From assembly GCA_903927495.1 (NCBI GenBank), contig CAIYNH010000842.1, positions 1 to 6,054 on the forward strand: a stretch of DNA of 6,054 nt, read 5' to 3'. Source of the stretch: an uncultured beta proteobacterium (GTDB lineage: Bacteria > Pseudomonadota > Gammaproteobacteria > Burkholderiales > Burkholderiaceae_C). Under the pieces are notes generated by a model. It was not told where the DNA came from and did not search any database. It worked only from the letters and a program-made list of their open reading frames with translations. This document shows, piece by piece, positions 5,955 to 6,054 of the stretch. Position 1 is the first letter of the stretch; every line of letters starts with the position of its first letter. Position numbers and translations under genes: made by a program.

Positions 5955-6054
5955 ATGACCCAATTACCCGCCCACTATGACCACGTAGGCAGCTTTCTGC
6001 GTCCCAGCTATTTGCTGGAGGCGCGCGAGCAAAAGGCCAATGGCAGCATCACGC
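5955..6054 (+). CDS. MetE-core (YxjG-like) methionine synthase family protein (partial, N-terminus only)
   Basis: Only 33 complete codons are in the window. They contain HYDHVGSFLRP (residues 7-17) followed by a helix ending in EAREQKANGSIT, the characteristic start of the short MetE-like proteins (YxjG/YxjH type). These consist of only the C-terminal, zinc-binding catalytic barrel of cobalamin-independent methionine synthase; the equivalent motif in full MetE is TTIGSFP. Because the motif lies at the very N-terminus, this is the core form without the N-terminal folate-binding duplicate. Core enzymes move a methyl group to homocysteine or a similar thiol, and some take it from methyl-corrinoid proteins rather than methyl-folate. 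That fits the corrinoid protein encoded across the divergent promoter. Zinc ligands lie outside the window, so activity cannot be checked. Confidence 0.8.
   Translation, partial: MTQLPAHYDHVGSFLRPSYLLEAREQKANGSIT

Overview
This window is a compact minus-strand gene cluster for one-carbon (methyl group) metabolism, with a divergently transcribed partner gene at the right edge. The fairly GC-rich coding DNA, the style of the VanA/VanB-type Rieske pair and the FCD-type GntR regulator suggest an aerobic or facultatively aerobic proteobacterium, most likely a betaproteobacterium of the Burkholderiales/Comamonadaceae type. The taxon is inferred from general character; no marker gene is present.

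Reading the minus strand in transcription order (right to left): a VanA-like Rieske non-haem iron oxygenase (5813-4692), a GntR/FCD regulator (4678-3866, possibly starting at 4594), a VanB-like FMN/[2Fe-2S] oxygenase reductase (3854-2868), a methylenetetrahydrofolate reductase fused to an N-terminal eight-cysteine MetV-like domain (2844-1429), a cobalamin-binding corrinoid protein (1402-740), and a uroporphyrinogen-decarboxylase-fold methyltransferase that runs off the left edge (743 to <1). Gaps are 13, 11, 23, 26 and -4 bp, so the set looks like one operon. On the plus strand, the first 33 codons of a MetE-core (YxjG-like) methionine synthase homologue start at 5955.

The only substantial non-coding stretch is the AT-rich 141-bp divergent region 5814-5954. 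It holds four inverted repeats. Two are near-identical 12-mers (10/12 bases) whose centres lie 63 bp apart, about six helical turns, which makes them good candidates for operators of the GntR protein. A second AT-rich patch at the 5' end of the annotated gntR frame holds a perfect 13-bp palindrome inside a possible promoter spacer.

Functional picture (inference): the locus joins two ways of handling methyl groups that are usually found apart. One is oxygen-dependent demethylation by a Rieske oxygenase, which would release formaldehyde. The other is corrinoid-dependent methyl transfer (URO-D-type methyltransferase plus corrinoid protein), linked to tetrahydrofolate by the MTHFR and perhaps to homocysteine by the MetE-like protein. 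The substrate cannot be read from the sequence. A plausible role is use of a methoxylated or N-methylated compound with capture of the released C1 unit as methyl-folate, methyl-corrinoid or methionine.
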